Source of the DNA: Adineta vaga
Lineage: Eukaryota; Rotifera
Length of the DNA: 64,000 nucleotides
NCBI GenBank assembly: GCA_021613535.1
Contig: CP075497.1
Location: 9,672,001-9,736,000, forward strand
Direction of reading: 5' to 3'
Shown: positions 60,002 to 64,000 of the stretch, in pieces
Layout of the letters: each line of letters begins with the position of its first letter
Numbering within the stretch: the stretch's first letter is position 1
Made by a program: the position numbers and the translations under genes
The notes under the pieces: generated by a model
Seen by the model: only the letters and a program-made list of their open reading frames with translations
The model's database searches: none
Told to the model about the DNA's origin: nothing

Positions 60002-60355
60002 TTAAGCTCTTGCTTTTGGTTGTTGTTGCAATGATTGTGCATATGCAGCTAAAGATAAAAGAGAATGTGAATCTTTTTTTTCGAATATGATGTGTGTATT
60101 CGTACGTGTTTGTTTATATGCTTGTAATTCCACTTCATAACGTTCTTTTGCTTCTTTTGCAGCCTTTTCATATCGACGTTTCAAATCGTCTGGTGCTGAA
60201 CGCCATTTTTCTCCAATAACTTTCGCAACATCGGCTACGGATAATGAAGCATTTACAGATTTGACTTTTGGTCTTTCATCTTGCGAAAAAATGAAAAATG
60301 CGGATAAGGGTCGTTTCGGTGCATTAGGATCTTTTTGTTTTGATACGCGTGGCAT
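60002..60355 (-). CDS. Single HMG-box protein (HMGB-like)
   Basis: Non-sequence-specific DNA-bending protein. ATG 60355 gives MPRVSKQKDPNAPKRPLSAF; the box runs to about residue 82 (FFIFSQDERPKVKSVNAS, VADVAKVIGEKWRSAPDDLK, RRYEKAAKEAKERYEVELQA). It has the P-x-A-F/F-x-F and W of HMG boxes, closest in style to NHP6/HMGB. The unspliced frame has 117 residues, but 60105-60049 looks like a 57-nt intron (GTACGAATAC to TATCTTTAG) whose removal keeps frame and gives 98 residues ending TPAYAQSLQQQPKARA. It lacks an acidic tail, so a single-box architectural protein is likely. Upstream is a CA/CT-rich region. Confidence 0.9.
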   Translation of the reverse strand: MPRVSKQKDPNAPKRPLSAFFIFSQDERPKVKSVNASLSVADVAKVIGEKWRSAPDDLKRRYEKAAKEAKERYEVELQAYKQTRTNTHIIFEKKDSHSLLSLAAYAQSLQQQPKARA

Positions 60356-62782
60356 TCCTAGATGTTTATAAATATCTTGTTTTTATATTTAGTTCTAGAA
60401 GAAGAAAAGGAAAAGAGAAGAATTTTTTTTTCGTTTATTTTCAAAATAGTACGAATGTACATATTCAATTGACAAGTGAGAGAAGAACAGGGAGAATACT
60501 ACATGCTTACTTGGCTTTGGCGGGAGTGGAAGAGGGCGATAGAGGTCGAAATAAAACTGGCTAGCGAGGCGCTAGTTTCGATGTAAAAATAAAGGGGAAA
60601 GATGTGTATGTGTATATATGCTGTACTACGACTGAAGCAAGCGCTTTTACTTTGCTTGCTTTTACTCTCTTATTCTCTCTCTGTGTCTATGAACCACTGT
60701 AGTAGTGCACTACTACGTCTCTTCTTTCTCTCTTTCTATGGCATGTCGTCGTATACAAAGTAATATAGGGAGTCGTTCTAATGCCTTTCTTCTTCTTTCT
60801 TTCTGTGCTTATTCGTTTGCCGTCGACGGACGAACGCTTGTGCGCAGCGCTTTTCAAGTAGTATATATATATATATGTGTGTGCGCCTGGTTTTCTCTTT
60901 CTTTTCTGTGCACACATACACGTATACACAGCTCGATTGATAGATTAGACATTGTGTTAGATGGCTGCGTATACATGTATGTGTGCGCGCGCGAACAAAC
61001 GACGCACAGAGGAAAAAACGTTGAAAACGAGAATGATGCATGCATACATACAACGTCTATCGATTCTACCAGTACTGCCTTCATAGCAAATTGCTTCTCG
61101 GGCAAGCAATAATAGTGTAGTGGCAACAGTCGTAGAGTCGAGAGAAAGGGGAAGAAGAAGCAAATACGCCTATGCTGTGTTAAGATGATGGGGGTGATGG
61201 ATTTCTCATGACGCTGACGGGCAGTATGCTATACTATCAAAGAAAGAAGAAGAAGAAAACGAAGCGAAGCGTGCCTTATCTAAGACGACAGAGCTTAAGA
61301 ACATTGAAGATAGATCGACTTCAGTAGAGTTGTAAAGATACACATTTAACATCAAATTATTCCTTGATTATATCTTGTATTTTTTCAAACCAAAAGAAAT
61401 CTTTCATCACACTTATCACTGAATATTTATAGAAAGATTTTTGACATCAAAGTACATTTTATTTCGATTTCGATTATGAAATCTGTCAAAAATATTCTCA
61501 TTTTTCTTCTTCTCGTTGATTTTAAATATTTCGAACAGTTTCATACATTCGTAGAAGTCTTTTATTCATTTCTTATAATATATATATATAGGATATTCCA
61601 TTGACATCAAAAAACGAATATCAATATCAGAATATTTATGCGATAAATATTTTTGACAATTTTAAACAAGAATATAGATCAAAGGAAATGAATTCTTCTA
61701 ATAATAATCGAAATACATTGAAGATATCAGACAACAAAGTCAAAATATTTAATTATTTCAAATATATAATCTCTGTAACATTCTATCTTTATTTTGTAAA
61801 GTCCTTCGAAAAGAACATAAAACAGGTTATAGCGAACAGCAATCAGTAGATGTAAAAGATACGTAATCACTTTAAACAAATGTGAGAAAAACGTTGCTTT
61901 AATAGATATCTGTGATATTTAAATTATCATTTCTGTAACCATAATAATGTTCAAACGTTTTTTTTCGAAATCAATAAAGATATACTACTTTACGTATTTG
62001 TTTATTGTTACTAATATGGTAGTTATGCATATAGTATAGTATAATTCGTTTTATTGTATCGAAGTTAAAGGGCGTGTGATATTCATCAACATAAACAGTT
62101 ATTCTCCTGTAAATAACAATAAAAAATATCAGGTAATTCATTGATACATTATGATGTGAGAACTTCATAATATATATAGTTAAGAATAAATTCTTTGGAT
62201 TTGACTGCTAAAAATGGTACACATTTATAGCTTAACAGGACTAATTGAAAGTCAAAAAAATACGAACATATTCTTCTAACTTCTAGTGCAAATGATTCAT
62301 AACATGTTTCGAAATAAAAATTAGAATTAACAGTAAGATTTAAATAGGCAAAATCATCTATCTAACTTCCCGTTCTACAAAAATACGTTTTGAAAATATG
62401 AAATCAATATATCGATACAAAAAAAAATTATTACTCACTTTGAAATCTCCCTAATTATTTTACAACAATGATACTAGTTATTTATCTACAAGAATATTAA
62501 TTAATAATTATTTCTCTATTCAAATTGTTTTTCTGATGTTTTTTTTCTAGCACTAGAAACTAGCGTCCTCTAGTTATTGTCAGAAAAACGATTGGCTTTG
62601 TAACTATGTTTGATGCATCCAATCGGTGAATGACTTGCGTATTACAGAATTATAGAAAGAGGAAACAATGAAATTTAGTCATTTTCTACGAAATTTCCTT
62701 GGAAAAATAGACCTTGCTCAACTATATTGCATCTTGTTTTAACTACTGACAGTTTTCTTTCGTATAGAGCCTTCAACACAAT
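60356..62782. other. Divergent intergenic region, repeat-rich near the HMG-box gene
   Basis: About 2.4 kb. The first 900 bases are richer in G+C and in CA/TG and CT repeats (for example TATATATATATGTGTGTG at 60865-60883); that is probably the HMG-box promoter, and the several overlapping frames in it are by-products of the repeats. The rest is AT-rich with nothing recognised. Confidence 0.45.
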
Positions 62783-64000
62783 ATGTCGATGAATAATTTC
62801 GATGCAGAGATGTCTCGGTAAGTGTTTATCATTGAAATTGTTAAACTTTTCCATTTGACGTTTTCGTTTCATTTTAGTTTCGAGAATGAAATCTCGAACG
62901 CGAATCCAATTAATGGTCCACCTCGTATGCCTATGATGCCATCTGGTCCACCACCACCTGGCATGTTTCCACCCATAATGCCAGGTTTACCTCCGCTTCC
63001 ACCACCACCACCAAGTGTCATGGCTCAATTAATGAACAATAATGTTCCACTACCTCCTTCAGCACGTTTACCTCCTCGGCCTGCTTTTGTCCCTCATCAA
63101 CTTCGTCATCGTGTTCCACAACAATCTGTGCCCTTCCATTCTTCATCATCAAGAACACCACAAATACCTCAACGCGTTCCATCATCACCACCCTTAGCAC
63201 CTGCGCAAAATTCCAATCCTCCTCAACAACAGCAATCAATACTTTCAGCTCAGCCATTATTGTATAAAAATCAAACTCCAAATGAAAAACCAGCTCCATC
63301 TGTGGAACCAACAAATCCTACTCTTCAACGTCCGCCTGTACAAACACCAATCATAGATAATAAACCTTCTACATCACAAAAATTAGATAAACCCATTGTT
63401 ACTAAACTTGAACAAAATCCTCATCCAGTTAGTAAAGCATACGATTCATCGGCACATGCAATGGAAACTCGTGGTAAGAAAAAAAATAATCACTACTCTT
63501 TACTCAAACGAATTATCTATATTTCATTATTTTAGATCATGAAGGTGAAAGTAGTTCTACAACAAAGAAAAAAAATAAGAATAAAGCACAGAAAAAACCA
63601 CGTCATGTTCGTATGGCTGGTGGAACAACTTGGGAAGATGAGACACTTGGAGAATGGGATCCAGGTAAGATTGATTTAAATTAGAAAAAAAAGTAATCTT
63701 CATAGATTTTATTTAGATGATTTTCGTCTGTTTTGTGGTGATCTTGGCAATGAAGTTAATGACGATGCTTTAACACGAGCATTTAATAAGTATCCATCAT
63801 TTCAAAAAGCTAAAGTTGTTCGTGATAAACGATCAGGAAAAACTCGTGGTTACGGTTTTGTATCATTCAAAGATTCTCAGGATTATATACGTGCTATGCG
63901 CGAAATGAATGGTAAAATTAACGATAATTCTTTTCTTATTCAATGGTTTAATTCTATTTTTTGTTTCTTTTTTAGGTAAATATGTTGGTAATCGACCAAT
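62783..64000 (+). CDS. RBM42: RNA-binding protein RBM42, 5' part (runs off the window)
   Basis: ATG 62783 (MSMNNFDAEMSR) with an intron, then a long Pro-rich exon (PPRMPMMPSGPPPPGMFPP onward), a basic patch (TTKKKNKNKAQKKPRHV), MAGGTTWEDETLGEWDP and the single RRM: DDFRLFCGDLGNEVNDDALT, AFNKYPSFQKAKVVRDKRSG, KTRGYGFVSFKDSQDYIRAM, REMNG and KYVGNRP at the window end. RNP2 (LFCGDLG) and RNP1 (RGYGFVSF) are intact. The W-E-D...EWDxDDFRxFCGDLGNEVNDD signature is diagnostic for RBM42, an hnRNP K-associated, spliceosome-linked protein. Introns near 60-70 nt. The 3' end is outside. Confidence 0.92.

Noticed and set aside
60705-61163. Overlapping Cys/Arg/Tyr-rich frames on both strands
   Set aside because: They arise from CA/TG and CT repeats upstream of the HMG-box gene and have no domain content.
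1-64000. tRNA, rRNA, CRISPR, telomeric repeats, intact transposons
   Set aside because: I looked for A/B-box-like pairs, long direct or inverted repeats and transposase or RT motifs and saw none I could support; a tRNAscan-SE and RepeatMasker run would be decisive.

Overview
The window is eukaryotic nuclear DNA: AT-rich, gene-dense, with many short GT-AG introns (often 45-70 nt) and genes on both strands. A bdelloid rotifer (Adineta/Rotaria type) is my best inference. The grounds are the compact animal genes, a mitochondrial-type LEA desiccation protein, a free-standing intronless trehalose-6-phosphate synthase of a kind reported as horizontally acquired in bdelloids, and an Argonaute. No rRNA, tRNA, CRISPR array or intact transposon was recognised.

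Layout. 0-9 kb: the 3' half of an MFSD5-like transporter (+), a seven-exon minus-strand gene coding for 700 residues that joins JmjN and a catalytically degenerate JmjC to two RRMs, and a complete second MFSD5-like gene (-). 9.5-11 kb: a trehalose-6-phosphate synthase gene (-) broken by two one-base frameshifts. 12.3-14.7 kb: mitochondrial aspartate aminotransferase and a CISD3-type iron-sulfur protein (+). 15-19 kb: a gene-poor tract with pieces of one decayed coding region and simple repeats. 19.2-22.4 kb: a protocadherin-like receptor. 23.6-27.2 kb: a Pro/Gln-rich protein whose frame switches inside a CAA repeat. 27.6-30 kb: a possible ETAA1-like protein and the APC/C RING subunit APC11. 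30-33.2 kb: a CSPP1/CCDC66-like centrosomal protein (-). 34.9-36.9 kb: a divergent GPCR. 39-40.2 kb: an eight-exon LEA protein (-) with two CACGTG boxes upstream. 42-47.9 kb: an Argonaute with a full slicer tetrad and an unrecognised gene close behind it. 49.7-50.9 kb: an intronless membrane-anchored Notum-like hydrolase. 53.1-54.4 kb: UBL7. 54.9-55.4 kb: a decayed minus-strand coding remnant. 55.4-57.6 kb: an EFCAB9-like EF-hand gene and a CFAP119/CCDC189-like gene, tail to tail. 58.3-59.6 kb: a TRIM-like protein. 60-60.4 kb: an HMG-box protein. 62.8 kb to the end: the 5' part of RBM42.

Themes. Desiccation biology (LEA, TPS), gene silencing (Jmj-RRM protein, Argonaute) and cilium/centrosome functions (CSPP1-like, EFCAB9-like, CFAP119-like) recur, but the genes are independent eukaryotic units and no operon is implied. 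The most novel object is the JmjN-JmjC-RRM-RRM protein: all seven exons join in phase, while the Fe(II) and 2-oxoglutarate residues of the JmjC fold are missing.
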